Below are positions 35,342-45,044 of a DNA stretch of 64,000 nucleotides, one piece after another. The stretch comes from Cupriavidus sp. GTDB taxonomy: Bacteria; Pseudomonadota; Gammaproteobacteria; Burkholderiales; Burkholderiaceae. The first letter of the stretch is position 1; each line of letters opens with the position of its first letter. The stretch covers positions 222,694-286,693 of the forward strand of contig JAPSLP010000002.1 in the NCBI GenBank assembly GCA_031180665.1, in the 5' to 3' direction. The translations under genes were made by a program, and so were the position numbers. The notes beneath the pieces were generated by a model. That model saw only the letters and a program-made list of their open reading frames with translations. It did not search any database and had not been told where the DNA came from.

Positions 35342-36226
35342 CTAGCCCTCGTCAAGGCCCCTTGCGACTTCCGCCGCGCATTGCTGCAATTGCGCAACCA
35401 GCCGTCCCACCGGCTTTTCTGCCCGCATCACCAGCACGACCTTGCGACGCAACAACGGTCGCGCAATCGGCAGCTTGCGAAGTCGATAATCTGCCAGCAG
35501 CTTTTCCGGAATACGAGACGGCAAGATGCAATATCCGACGCCGGCAGACACCAGCTTGAGCATGGCGTCGATCGTTTCGACTTCCGTGACGACTTCGATT
35601 TCGAGACGGGCGCTGTGAAGCATCCTGCGAAGCGCGTATTCCGGTGGAAAGCCGACGAGGCGAAGCGGCATGCTGGTCAGGTCCTGCGCGCCGTCCCATT
35701 GATGGTTCATTGGCACGATCAGCGCCATGTCATCGTCAAAAAGCGGGATGGACGTCAGCGCGCCGGAATCGACCGCGGAATCATAGACAAGCCCCATATC
35801 GGCCTTGCCGCGCTCGACCAGAGCGACGACGTCCGGCGAGCTGCGCCCGAGCAGCGATAAATTGACCTCGGGATGCGTGCTGACGAAGCGGGCGACAACG
35901 TCCGCCATGAAGTAGTAGCTCAGCGTGTGCACCGTCGCCAGCCGCACGGTCCCGTGCGTCACCCCTTGCTGACGAATGTGATCGACCGCGCGGTCGATAT
36001 CACGGTAGGCCGGGCACGTGGTCTCGTACAGGCTCGCCCCCGCAGCAGTCAGCGAGAGGCCGCGGCCGGTTCGCATGAACAGCGATTGGCCGATGTTGGA
36101 TTCGAGCATGGCCAGCTGCTTGCTGAGCCCGGACTGGGTCTGATCCAACACCTCGGCCGCCCGCGACAGCGATCCGCATTCGGCGATGCATAGAAAGTAG
36201 CGCAGCTGTCGGTCCATCGTGTCCAT
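35342..36226 (-). CDS. LysR-family regulator
   Basis: A 294-residue LTTR with N-terminal winged HTH (LRYFLCIAECGSLSRAAEVL then DQTQSGLSKQLAMLESNIGQ) and a periplasmic-binding-like effector domain. It is co-directional with, and 113 bp upstream of, the aldolase-MFS-isomerase genes, unlike the usual divergent layout, and probably controls them. It follows fdsA by 88 bp. Confidence 0.88.
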   Translation of the reverse strand: MDTMDRQLRYFLCIAECGSLSRAAEVLDQTQSGLSKQLAMLESNIGQSLFMRTGRGLSLTAAGASLYETTCPAYRDIDRAVDHIRQQGVTHGTVRLATVHTLSYYFMADVVARFVSTHPEVNLSLLGRSSPDVVALVERGKADMGLVYDSAVDSGALTSIPLFDDDMALIVPMNHQWDGAQDLTSMPLRLVGFPPEYALRRMLHSARLEIEVVTEVETIDAMLKLVSAGVGYCILPSRIPEKLLADYRLRKLPIARPLLRRKVVLVMRAEKPVGRLVAQLQQCAAEVARGLDEG

Positions 36227-36314
36227 GGCGGTTTCTCGTCGTTTCGGTTGCGGTGCTGCGACGAGTGTAAGCGCCAGACCTGCCGAAGACGATGGTCACC
36301 ACCATCGACCCGCC

Positions 36315-39152
36315 TCAAACGGCAGCATCGATATGGGCGTCACGAAGAATCTGCCCACCCCCATAGCTCGACTGCACCGGTGGTGCTCCACCCAGCGTCA
36401 CCCGGATCGCGCAGTACTTGAACTCGGGGATCTTGCCGAACGGATCGAGCGCCGGATTGGTCAGCTTGTTGATCGCCGCCTCGTAATAGCAGAACGGCAC
36501 GAACACCGCGCCGCGCGGCGTCCCCTCGTCGGCGCGCGCATACAGCGCGACCTCTCCGCGGCGCGAGGCCAGCGTGATGATGTCGCCGGGCTTGCCGCCC
36601 CACTGCGCCAGATCGAGCGGATGGACCAGCGCGGTCGGGTCGGGCTCGAGCGCGTCGAGCACCCCCGCTCTTCGCGTCATGCTGCCGGTGTGCCAGTGTT
36701 CGAGCTGGCGCCCGGTGATCAGCACGAACGGATAGTCCTGGTCCGGACGCTCGGCCGCCGGCACGATGTCGGCCGGCACGAAGCGCGCGCGGCCGGTCGG
36801 CGTGGGGAAGTCGTCGGTGAAGATCACCGGCTCGCCGGCATCGCCTTCGGCGCGGCACGGGTAGGTCACCGCGTGTTCGCGCTGCAGCCGCTCCCACGTG
36901 ATACCCGCGATGCTCGGCATCGCCCGCCGCATTTCGTCGAACACGTCGGCCACGTCGCCGTAGCGCCAGTCCAGGCCGAGTTGCGCGGCCATCTGCTGGA
37001 TGATCCACAGGTCCTGGCGCGCCTGTCCCGGCGGGTCGACGGCCTGCCGGCCCAGCTGCACGATGCGGTCGGTATTGGTGAAGGTGCCGGTCTTCTCCGG
37101 GAAGGCCGAGGCGGGCAGCACCACGTCGGCAAGATAGGCGGTCTCGGTCAGGAAGATGTCCTGCACCACCAGATGATCGAGCGCGGCCAGCGCCTCGCGC
37201 GCATGCTGCGCATCGGGATCCGACATCGCGGGGTTCTCGCCCATGATGTACATGCCCCGCACCTCGCCGCGCTCGATGGCCTGCATCACCTCGACCACCG
37301 TCAATCCCGGGGTGCGATCGAGCGGCGTGCCCCACAGCGCTTCGAATCGCGCCGCGGCGTCGGCATCGTCGACGCGACGGTAGTCCGGATACATCATCGG
37401 AATCAGCCCGGCGTCCGAGGCGCCCTGCACATTGTTCTGGCCGCGCAGCGGATGCAAGCCGGTGCCGGGCCGGCCGATCTGCCCCGTCATCAGCGCCAGC
37501 GCGATCAGGCAGCGCGCGTTGTCGGTGCCGTGCACGTGCTGCGACACGCCCATGCCCCACAGGATCATCGCGCTGCCCGCGGTCGCGTAGAGCCGGGCCA
37601 CATGGCGAATGGTTTCCGCATCGATGCCGCAGATCGGTGCCATGGTCTCGGGGCTGTAGGCGGCGACATTGCGTTCGAGTTCGTCGTAGCCGATGGTGCG
37701 GCTCTCGATGAAATCGCGATCGACCAGCCCTTCGGTGACGATCACATGCATCATCGCGTTGAGCAGCGCGACATCGGTATCCGGCTGGAACTGCAGGAAG
37801 CGATAGGCAAAGCGCGCCAGATCCGAGCGGCGCGGGTCGGCGACGATCAGCTTGGTACCGTTGCGCACCGCATTCTTGATCCAGCTGGCGGCAACCGGAT
37901 GGTTGACGGTCGGATTGGCGCCGATCAGGATCACGACCTCGGCCTTGCCGACATCGATCACCGGGTTGGACACCGCGCCGGAGCCGATCCCTTCGAGCAA
38001 CGCCGCCACCGACGAGGCATGGCACAGACGCGTGCAATGGTCGACGTTGTTGCTGCCGAAGCCGGTCCGCACCAGCTTCTGGAACAGATAGGCTTCCTCG
38101 TTACTGCCCTTGGCCGAGCCGAAGCCGGCCAGCGCGCGCTTGCCGTGGGTATCGCGAATGCGCGCGAGGCCGCCGCCGGCGAGGGCCAGCGCCTCTTCCC
38201 ACGTCGCCTCGCGAAACACCTCCATCGCGCGCTCCGGGTCCATCACCGCATCGCCGCGCTTGGGCACGCCCTCGCGGCGCACCAGCGGCACCGTCAGCCG
38301 ATGCGGATGCGCGGCGTAGTCGAAACCGTAGCGGCCCTTGACGCAGAGCCGCGCATGATTGGCCGGGCCATCGCGCCCTTCCACGTATTGGATGCGGTTG
38401 TCCTTGACGTGATAGGTCAGCTGGCAGCCCACGCCGCAGTACGGGCAGACCGATTGCACCTGCTTGTCCGGCACCGCCAGCGCGGCGGCGCGCGCGGGCA
38501 TCAGCGCGCCGGTCGGGCAGGCCTGCACGCATTCGCCGCAGGCCACGCAGGTCGACGTGCCCATCGGGTCGTCCATGTCGAACACGATCTTCGCGTCGGC
38601 GCCGCGCAGCGCGATGCCGATCACGTCGTTGGCCTGCTCGTCGCGGCAGGCGCGCAGGCAGCGCGTGCACTGGATGCAGGCATCGAGATTGACCGCGATG
38701 GCCGGATGCGACAGATCGGGGGCCACGGGCGCGCGCGGTGCGAAGCGCGGCTTGCCGATCTCGAGCCGGGCGGACCACTGGTCCAGCTCGCTGTCGCGCG
38801 TGTACGCGGTCTCGGGCATGTCCGACTGCAGCAGCTCCAGCACCATGCTCTGCGCCTTGCGCGCGCGCGGCGAATCGGTCTGCACCTTCATGCCGTTCGC
38901 AGGCTGCCGGCAGCACGACGGCGCCAGCACCCGCTCGCCGTCGATCTCGACCATGCAGGCGCGGCAGTTACCGGCCGGCTCCAGCCCGTCCTTGTAGCAC
39001 AGGTGCGGAATCTCGTAGCCCTCGCGCTTGGCCACCTGCAGCAGCGTTTCGCCGGGCGCGGCCACCACTTCGCGGCCGTTCAGATGGAAGGCGACCGATG
39101 CCGGATCGGAGGCTTGGACGAGGGCGCGTTCGGCGCGGGTCAGTGCATTCAT
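36315..39152 (-). CDS. fdsA: NAD-dependent formate dehydrogenase, molybdo/tungsto catalytic subunit
   Basis: A 945-residue enzyme that oxidises formate to CO2. The N-terminal [2Fe-2S] domain has Cys in LCYKDGLEPAGNCRACMVEI and C80/C81; the ferredoxin-like domain has CIQCTRCLRAC and CVACGECVQACP; a further [4Fe-4S] set is in CPYCGVGCQ. The metal-ligand Cys is C377 in NNVDHCTRLCHASSVA. bis-MGD and MopB domains complete it. It works with the NAD-binding subunit encoded 37 bp upstream. It sits in the transcription unit downstream of oxlT, consistent with disposal of formate from oxalate. No fdhD or fdsD is in the window. Confidence 0.94.
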   Translation of the reverse strand: MNALTRAERALVQASDPASVAFHLNGREVVAAPGETLLQVAKREGYEIPHLCYKDGLEPAGNCRACMVEIDGERVLAPSCCRQPANGMKVQTDSPRARKAQSMVLELLQSDMPETAYTRDSELDQWSARLEIGKPRFAPRAPVAPDLSHPAIAVNLDACIQCTRCLRACRDEQANDVIGIALRGADAKIVFDMDDPMGTSTCVACGECVQACPTGALMPARAAALAVPDKQVQSVCPYCGVGCQLTYHVKDNRIQYVEGRDGPANHARLCVKGRYGFDYAAHPHRLTVPLVRREGVPKRGDAVMDPERAMEVFREATWEEALALAGGGLARIRDTHGKRALAGFGSAKGSNEEAYLFQKLVRTGFGSNNVDHCTRLCHASSVAALLEGIGSGAVSNPVIDVGKAEVVILIGANPTVNHPVAASWIKNAVRNGTKLIVADPRRSDLARFAYRFLQFQPDTDVALLNAMMHVIVTEGLVDRDFIESRTIGYDELERNVAAYSPETMAPICGIDAETIRHVARLYATAGSAMILWGMGVSQHVHGTDNARCLIALALMTGQIGRPGTGLHPLRGQNNVQGASDAGLIPMMYPDYRRVDDADAAARFEALWGTPLDRTPGLTVVEVMQAIERGEVRGMYIMGENPAMSDPDAQHAREALAALDHLVVQDIFLTETAYLADVVLPASAFPEKTGTFTNTDRIVQLGRQAVDPPGQARQDLWIIQQMAAQLGLDWRYGDVADVFDEMRRAMPSIAGITWERLQREHAVTYPCRAEGDAGEPVIFTDDFPTPTGRARFVPADIVPAAERPDQDYPFVLITGRQLEHWHTGSMTRRAGVLDALEPDPTALVHPLDLAQWGGKPGDIITLASRRGEVALYARADEGTPRGAVFVPFCYYEAAINKLTNPALDPFGKIPEFKYCAIRVTLGGAPPVQSSYGGGQILRDAHIDAAV

Positions 39153-39189
39153 GTCGGTCTCGTGGATCTGTCGTACGGCTTCGATCGGC

Positions 39190-40905
39190 TCAGGCCAGCT
39201 CGTGCGGGAAATAGCGGATCACGCAGTCGATCGGGTTGGGCGCGGCCTGGCCCAGCCCGCAGATCGACGCATCGCGCATCACCGCGGACAGGTCGGCCAG
39301 CGCTTCGCGGTCCCACTGCGGCTGCGCGATCAGCTGCACGGCCTTGGCCGTGCCGACGCGGCACGGCGTGCATTGGCCGCAGGACTCGTGCGCGAAGAAA
39401 TGCATCAGGTTGCGCGCGACGTCGACGGCGCGGTCGCGGTCCGACAGCACCACCACCGCCGCCGAGCCGATGAAGCAGCCATGCGGCTGCAGCGTGTCGA
39501 AGTCCAGCGGAATATCGCCCATCGACGCGGGCAGGATGCCGCCCGACGCGCCGCCCGGCAGATAGCCGTAGAAACGGTGGCCATCGAGCATGCCGCCGCA
39601 ATACTCGTCGATCAGTTCCTGGATCGTGATGCCGGCCGGCGCCAGGTGCACGCCGGGCTTGTTGACGCGGCCCGACACCGAGAACGAGCGCAGCCCCTTG
39701 CGTCCATGCCGGCCCTGTCCGGCAAACCACTCCGGTCCGCGCTCGAGGATGTCGCGCACCCAGTACAGCGTCTCGAAGTTGTGCTCCAGCGTCGGCCGGC
39801 CGAACAGGCCGACCTGCGCGACATAGGGCGGGCGCAGCCGCGGCCAGCCGCGCTTGCCTTCGATCGATTCGATCATCGCGGACTCTTCGCCGCAGATATA
39901 GGCGCCGGCGCCGCGCCGCAATTCGATCGGCGGCAGATCGGCGCACGGCGGGTCCTCGCGCAGCCGCCGCAGTTCCTCGGTCAGCAGCGCGCGGCAGCCC
40001 GCGTACTCGTCACGCAGGTAGATATAGATCGCATCGACCTGCACGACTTTCGCGGCGATCAACATGCCTTCGATGAAGCGATGCGGATCGCGCTCCAGAT
40101 AAAAACGGTCCTTGAAGGTACCGGGTTCGCCTTCGTCGATATTGACGGCCATCAGCCGGGGGCCGGCCTCGGCCCGCACGATCCGCCATTTGCGTCCGGC
40201 CGGAAAACCGGCGCCGCCCAGCCCGCGCAGTCCCGCATGCTCCATGGTGGCGATGGCATCGTCGGCGGACAACGCGCCTTCGGCCACCGCGCGCAAGATC
40301 CGGTAGCCGCCCTGCTCGCGGTACGCCGGATAGTCGACGTACGGCTCGGGCTCATGGCGCACCGCGCCCGCGGCCACGCGCTCGACGATCGCTTCCGCGC
40401 TGGCCACGTCGACCGGATTCTGGCCGACCAGCGCCGTCGGCGCGCGCTCGCAGCGGCCGATGCAGGGCGCGGCGACCACGCGCACGTCCGCGCCGAGCAG
40501 TGCCGGCAGTTTGTCGAGCAGCGATTGCGCGCCGGCCATCTCGCAGGCGATGCCCTCGCAGACGCGCACGGTCAGCGCAGGCGGCGGGGCGATCGCCCCG
40601 TCGGCATCCTCGCGCACAACGTCGAAGTGGTGATAGAAGGTCGCGACCTCGTAGACTTCGGCCTGCGACATCTTCATCTCGGCGGCCAGCGCCGCCAGAT
40701 GCGGCGCGGCGAGCTGCCCGTAGCGATCGTTGATCGCGTGCAGATGTTCGATCAGCAGATCGCGCCGGCGCGGCGCATCGCCGAGCAGCGCGCGCACCTC
40801 GGCGAGCGCGGCAGGGTCGACTTGCCGCCCCTTGGGCTGGCGGCGCTTGCGCTGCCGGCCGATGCTCTCGACCGGAATGGGGATCACGACCTGGTTCATG
40901 GCCAT
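39190..40905 (-). CDS. fdsB: Formate dehydrogenase NAD/FMN subunit: fused FdsG (NuoE) and FdsB (NuoF)
   Basis: A 571-residue fusion. Residues 1-170 are a NuoE/thioredoxin-like [2Fe-2S] domain (YHHFDVVREDADGA, RVCEGIACE, APCIGRCERAP). Residues 180-571 are NuoF: FMN loop GLRGLGGAGFPAGRKW, NADH motif GAGAYICGEESAMIESIEGK and [4Fe-4S] motif HESCGQCTPCRVG with a distal Cys in ASICGLGQ. It takes electrons from FdsA and reduces NAD+. In many beta-proteobacteria fdsG and fdsB are separate genes; here they are one. ATG 40905 (MAMNQ) or 40899 (MNQ) are both possible. Confidence 0.92.
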   Translation of the reverse strand: MAMNQVVIPIPVESIGRQRKRRQPKGRQVDPAALAEVRALLGDAPRRRDLLIEHLHAINDRYGQLAAPHLAALAAEMKMSQAEVYEVATFYHHFDVVREDADGAIAPPPALTVRVCEGIACEMAGAQSLLDKLPALLGADVRVVAAPCIGRCERAPTALVGQNPVDVASAEAIVERVAAGAVRHEPEPYVDYPAYREQGGYRILRAVAEGALSADDAIATMEHAGLRGLGGAGFPAGRKWRIVRAEAGPRLMAVNIDEGEPGTFKDRFYLERDPHRFIEGMLIAAKVVQVDAIYIYLRDEYAGCRALLTEELRRLREDPPCADLPPIELRRGAGAYICGEESAMIESIEGKRGWPRLRPPYVAQVGLFGRPTLEHNFETLYWVRDILERGPEWFAGQGRHGRKGLRSFSVSGRVNKPGVHLAPAGITIQELIDEYCGGMLDGHRFYGYLPGGASGGILPASMGDIPLDFDTLQPHGCFIGSAAVVVLSDRDRAVDVARNLMHFFAHESCGQCTPCRVGTAKAVQLIAQPQWDREALADLSAVMRDASICGLGQAAPNPIDCVIRYFPHELA

Positions 40906-41060
40906 CTCTGTTCGTTGTCCTGGATGCCTTCGGGGAAGCGGCGCGGGGGACCGCCGCCGGTTCGATGATAGCGCCATCGGCCCGGCGCCCTGCCGCCGCC
41001 GCTGATTCGTGCGCCCACCGGCATCACGGTGAGCGCGCCCCGCCCGTGCTGCAAACCCCG

Positions 41061-42380
41061 CTACGTCAGATCGTCCGGCACCGGCTGCAACCCCATCGGG
41101 TGCAGGGGGCTGGCATGCACGTGCTTGCGGATATGCGCCTCGCGCATCGGCTTGAGCACGAACACCGCCAGCAAGGCCGAGAACGCCGCCATGCCCGAGG
41201 CCAGCATGAAGACCGCATGCCAGTCGCCGGTGGCTGCCGTGATCACGCTGCTGAACGGCACCAGCAAGGCGGCCGTGCCCTTGGCCGTGTACAGCAGTCC
41301 GGCATTGGTGGCGGCGAACTTCGGCCCGAACGTGTCGCCGCAGGTGGCGGGGAACAGGCTGTAGATCTCGCCCCAGGCAAAGAACACCACACCGGTCAGC
41401 ACCACGAAGGCGACCGGATGATGACCATACTTCGACAGCAGCAGGATGCCGACCGCCTCGACCGCGAAGGCGATGAACATGGTGTTCTCGCGGCCGATAT
41501 TGTCGGAAACCCAGCCGAAGAACGGACGCGTGAGGCCGTTCAGCACACGGTCGATGGTCAGCGCGAAGGTCAGCGCCGGCAGCGTCAGGCCAAGGATCGA
41601 CACCGGCGTGTTGTCCAGGCCGAAGTCCTTCGCGATCGGGCCAAGTTGGGCGGTGGCCATCAGTCCGCCGGCGGCCATCATCACGAACATCGCGTACATG
41701 ACCCAGAAGATCGGCGAGGCCAGCACCTGGCGCGGCGAGGCGTTGTAGGTCGCCGCCGCCTTCAGCGTGCTCTTGACCTCGTCGAGGATCTTCGCGGACG
41801 GCGGATACAGCGCCATGCCGAGGAAGAACACCACCAGCCCCTGCGCGAGGCCGAACCACAGGAAGGCCGCCTCGTAGCCGCTGTTCCTGATCACGTAGGC
41901 GATCGGCACCACGGTCAGCGCCGACCCCGCGCCGAACCCCGCCGCGGTGATGCCCGCGGCGAGCCCGCGCCGGTTCGGGAACCACTTCAGCGCATTGCCG
42001 ACGCAGGTGCCATAGACCGCGCCGGCGCCGATACCGCCGACCGCCGCGGCGAAATACAGCATCGGCAGCGACTCGGCCATCGAGTTCAGCACCCACGCTA
42101 CAGCGCACAGCAGCCCGCCGCCGACGACTACCGGGCGCGGGCCGTACTTGTCGACCAGATAGCCCTCGATCGGCACGAGCCAGGTCTCGGTCACCACGAA
42201 GATCGTGAACGCGACCTGGATCGCGGTGCGCCCCCATTGGTATTTCTCGTCGATCGGATTGACGAACAGCGTCCATCCGTACTGCATGTTGGCGATCATC
42301 GCCATGCAGATGACGCCGAAGGCGAGCTGTACCCACGGTGAAGCAAAGGGCGAGCGCGGCGCGTCTTGCGGTTGTTCCAT
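41061..42380 (-). CDS. OxlT-type oxalate/formate antiporter (MFS)
   Basis: A 439-residue 12-helix MFS protein aligning with OxlT along its length: MQYGWTLFVNPI in helix 1, WFPNRRGLAAGITAAGFG, RPFFGWVSDNIGRENTMF and YTAKGTAALLVPFSS. Both charged residues known to hold oxalate in OxlT (Arg272, Lys355) have counterparts here, R285 and K367. It would bring in oxalate in exchange for formate. AAAGGAG lies 5 nt before the ATG. The promoter carries regulon element A about 105 bp upstream, and the FDH genes follow. Confidence 0.85.
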   Translation of the reverse strand: MEQPQDAPRSPFASPWVQLAFGVICMAMIANMQYGWTLFVNPIDEKYQWGRTAIQVAFTIFVVTETWLVPIEGYLVDKYGPRPVVVGGGLLCAVAWVLNSMAESLPMLYFAAAVGGIGAGAVYGTCVGNALKWFPNRRGLAAGITAAGFGAGSALTVVPIAYVIRNSGYEAAFLWFGLAQGLVVFFLGMALYPPSAKILDEVKSTLKAAATYNASPRQVLASPIFWVMYAMFVMMAAGGLMATAQLGPIAKDFGLDNTPVSILGLTLPALTFALTIDRVLNGLTRPFFGWVSDNIGRENTMFIAFAVEAVGILLLSKYGHHPVAFVVLTGVVFFAWGEIYSLFPATCGDTFGPKFAATNAGLLYTAKGTAALLVPFSSVITAATGDWHAVFMLASGMAAFSALLAVFVLKPMREAHIRKHVHASPLHPMGLQPVPDDLT

Positions 42381-42788
42381 GGTGTCTCCTTTCGGCGGTG
42401 GGGAACCGCATCGATTGGGAATGGGGGCCTGATGGCGCCTCTCATACGGCGGGGGTAAGGGGCATGCGCAGCCGCCGTCTAGTGCTATACAGTATGTGGT
42501 ATATCAGGCGAGTCAAGGTGTTTTTGCCGTGGCCTGCCGGGTCCGGTGACCTTGCCCGTTGTCGGTGCGCGGTAGACCGTGAGGCGCTTTGGCAGCGCTG
42601 TCCGGCACACACGCGCGGATTGATGCGATACGCGCATCAAGCGCGCCGCGGTCCAACTGAATAGCGTGTGGAAATCAGTGAGTTAGCAGGCGTCCCGGCA
42701 TCAATGGCGTGCCGGCACGGCGAGCGGCGGTTGATGGCCGCTGCCGCGCGGCATGGGTCCCGTCCACGCCGACGCCACGGGAAAACCC
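42381..42788. other. oxlT upstream region; contains regulon element A, otherwise no gene
   Basis: In 408 bp between the oxlT start and the end of a LysR gene, the first 100 bp would be the oxlT leader. Element A and promoter hexamers are at 42486-42516. The remaining 270 bp show no convincing coding sequence or terminator. Confidence 0.5.
42486..42516 (-). promoter_or_regulatory. Regulon element A: oxlT promoter/operator
   Basis: On the minus strand the element is TGATATACCACATACTGTAT (within 42486-42506). TTGACT (42511-42516) and TACTGT (42489-42494) are 16 bp apart, with the element filling the spacer. It matches elements at 47021, 56791 and 57001 at almost every position of TGATATAYYACATAC. 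Confidence 0.75.
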
Positions 42789-43679
42789 CTACCGCACCGC
42801 GGCCCGCGCCACGCGCAACAGCCGCTGCACCTGGCGGTCCTCCGCATCCGCACGCGTTGCCAGCGCGATGCCGATACGCGCGGCCGGCTTCGGGCTCGAC
42901 AGATTGAGAAAGCGCACGCGCCGATTGGTATGGCGCGCGGTCACGCCGGGCACCAGCGCCACGCCCAGCCCGCTCTCGACCAGGCTGACGATGGTCTGCA
43001 CCTGCACGGCCTCCTGCGCGACGCGCGGCACGAAGCCGGCCTGCTGGCACAGCAGCATTGCAACGGCGCGCAGGCTCGGCACCTCGGCGCCGGAAAACAT
43101 GATGAAGCGCTCGCCGGCGAGCGCGTGCAAGGCAATGGAACGCGCGCGTGCATGCGGGCCGTCGGCCGGCACCGCCGCCACGAAGCCATCGTTCTCCAGC
43201 GGCGTCAGCACGAAATCGCCGGTGCTCAGCACGGGAAAGCGCACCAGGCCCGCGTCGAGCTGGCGGTTCTCCAGCCGCTGCAGAATCGCCGCGGTCGTCG
43301 ATTCGTGCAGCACCAGTTCGATGCCGGGATGCGCGGCGCGAAACGCCGGGATCAGCTTCGGCAGCAGCGCATAGGTGGCCGAGCCGATGAAGCCGATGCG
43401 CAGCGCGCCGCGTTCGCCGTTGGCCGCCGCCGCGGCAGCGGCGCGCGCCTGCGCGGCATGCAACAGCGAGCGGCGCGCATCGTGCAGCGCGGCCTCGCCG
43501 GCCTGCGTCAGCCGCACCCCGCGGGAGGTGCGCTCGAACAGCGCCGTGCCCATGTCCGCCTCGAGCTTGCGGATCGAGATCGACAACGGCGGCTGCGCCA
43601 TATGCAGCTGCTCGGCGGCGCGATGGAAATTGCCGGTCTCGGCCAGCACCACGAACTGCTGCAGTTGACGCAGATCCAT
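42789..43679 (-). CDS. LysR-family regulator (divergent to the CaiB/MaoC operon)
   Basis: A 296-residue LTTR: HTH in LQQFVVLAETGNFHRAAEQL then HMAQPPLSISIRKLEADMG, followed by an effector domain (LRIGFIGSATYALLPKLIPAF). GAGGAG is 8 nt before the ATG. It is divergent from the CoA-transferase gene across 99 bp, the classical LysR-target layout. The effector is unknown. Confidence 0.88.
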   Translation of the reverse strand: MDLRQLQQFVVLAETGNFHRAAEQLHMAQPPLSISIRKLEADMGTALFERTSRGVRLTQAGEAALHDARRSLLHAAQARAAAAAAANGERGALRIGFIGSATYALLPKLIPAFRAAHPGIELVLHESTTAAILQRLENRQLDAGLVRFPVLSTGDFVLTPLENDGFVAAVPADGPHARARSIALHALAGERFIMFSGAEVPSLRAVAMLLCQQAGFVPRVAQEAVQVQTIVSLVESGLGVALVPGVTARHTNRRVRFLNLSSPKPAARIGIALATRADAEDRQVQRLLRVARAAVR

Positions 43680-43712
43680 CGTGATATCTCCTCGATATCG
43701 CTTCTCAAAAAA

Positions 43713-43722
43713 CTAATATTAG
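43713..43722. promoter_or_regulatory. Perfect palindrome in the LysR-CoA-transferase intergenic region
   Basis: CTAATATTAG, AT-rich within a GC-rich gap, is preceded by an A-run (CTCAAAAAAC). It is a plausible LysR binding site and promoter core for the divergent pair; hexamers are not assigned. Confidence 0.45.
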
Positions 43723-43778
43723 ACCGGCCCTGCGCGCTGCCCTACTCTGCCGGCAAAACAACGAGACGGAGACAGGGC

Positions 43779-45044
43779 ATGCTGCCTCTCGCAGGCATCC
43801 GCGTAGTGGACCTTTCCACCGTGGTGATGGGCCCGTACGCAAGCCAGTGGCTGGCCGACCTGGGCGCGGAAGTGATCAAGATCGAGACGCCGGACGGCGA
43901 TTCGACCCGGCACACCGGACCGGCCGCCGAGGACGGCATGGCCGCGATCTTCCTGGGCGTCAATCGCGGCAAGCGCAGCGTCGTCCTGGACCTGAAACAG
44001 CCGGCGGCGCAGGCCGCGATGGAAAGGCTGCTCGCCACCGCGGACGTGCTGATGCACAGCATGCGGCCGCAGAAGCTGGCGGCGCTGGGCCTGGCGCCGG
44101 CGGACGTGATGGCGCGCCATCCGGCCCTGATCTATACCAGCCTGCTCGGTTTCGGCGAGGACGGCCCCTACGGCGGCAAGCCTGCCTACGACGACATCAT
44201 CCAGGGCCTGGCCGGCAACGCGGCGCTGATGGCCGAGCAGACCGGCGATGCCCGGTATTTCCCGACCATCGCCGCGGACAAGACCTGCGGCCTGATAGCG
44301 GCGTTGTCGGTCTGCGCCGCGCTGGCGGGACGCGGCCAGCGCGGCCACCGCGAGCGGCGCGGCACGCTGGTCGAGGTGCCGATGTTCGAATCGATGGCTG
44401 CCTTCAATCTGGTCGAGCATCTGTACGGCCTGCATTTCGATCCGCCGCGCGGCCGGGCCGGCTATCCGCGCGTGCTGGCGCCACTGCGACGGCCGTATCG
44501 CACCGCCGACGGCCACGTCTGCATGATGCCGTACACCGACGGGCACTGGCGCGACTTCTTCACGGCAGCGCAAAGGCCCGACCTGGCCGCCGATCCCCGC
44601 TTTGCCGGCATCGCCGCGCGCACGACGCATATCGAGGCGCTGTATGACATCACCGGCGAGATCGTGCAACAGCAGACCACCGCGCATTGGCTCGAGGTCT
44701 GCGAATCGCTGCAGATTCCGGTGGCGAAGGTGAATACGTTGTCCGAGCTGCCGCACGATCCGCATCTGCAGGCCACCGGGTTTTTCACCTCGCTGCACGA
44801 TCCCGGGATGGGCACGCTGCGCTTTCCCGGCGCGCCAGTGCGCTTCGACGGAGAGCGCGCGCCGATCGGCATGCCGCCGAGGTTGGGCGAGCACACGGCC
44901 GCGGTACTGACCCGCGCCGGTATCACGGCCGCCGAACTGGATGCGATGTTGGCAAGCGGCGCGACCCGCTGCGTGGCGATGCACCCCGCCGGCGATGCCG
45001 CGGCGATTCCAGGTAACGAGATCCCCCATCAGGAGACCCAATGA
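43779..45044 (+). CDS. CaiB/BaiF-family CoA-transferase (class III)
   Basis: A 421-residue class III CoA-transferase: RVVDLSTVVMGPYASQWLAD then LGAEVIKIETPDGDSTR at the N-terminus, GVNRGKRSVVLDLKQP, and the catalytic-Asp region FPTIAADKTCGLIAALSVCA. It transfers CoA between carboxylic acids; the substrates are unknown. It is distinct from the Frc-like gene at 53503. It opens an operon with a MaoC protein and a Bug binding protein, which suggests a pathway for an imported carboxylic acid. The last 20 residues are unrelated to the family core. Confidence 0.86.
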   Translation: MLPLAGIRVVDLSTVVMGPYASQWLADLGAEVIKIETPDGDSTRHTGPAAEDGMAAIFLGVNRGKRSVVLDLKQPAAQAAMERLLATADVLMHSMRPQKLAALGLAPADVMARHPALIYTSLLGFGEDGPYGGKPAYDDIIQGLAGNAALMAEQTGDARYFPTIAADKTCGLIAALSVCAALAGRGQRGHRERRGTLVEVPMFESMAAFNLVEHLYGLHFDPPRGRAGYPRVLAPLRRPYRTADGHVCMMPYTDGHWRDFFTAAQRPDLAADPRFAGIAARTTHIEALYDITGEIVQQQTTAHWLEVCESLQIPVAKVNTLSELPHDPHLQATGFFTSLHDPGMGTLRFPGAPVRFDGERAPIGMPPRLGEHTAAVLTRAGITAAELDAMLASGATRCVAMHPAGDAAAIPGNEIPHQETQ

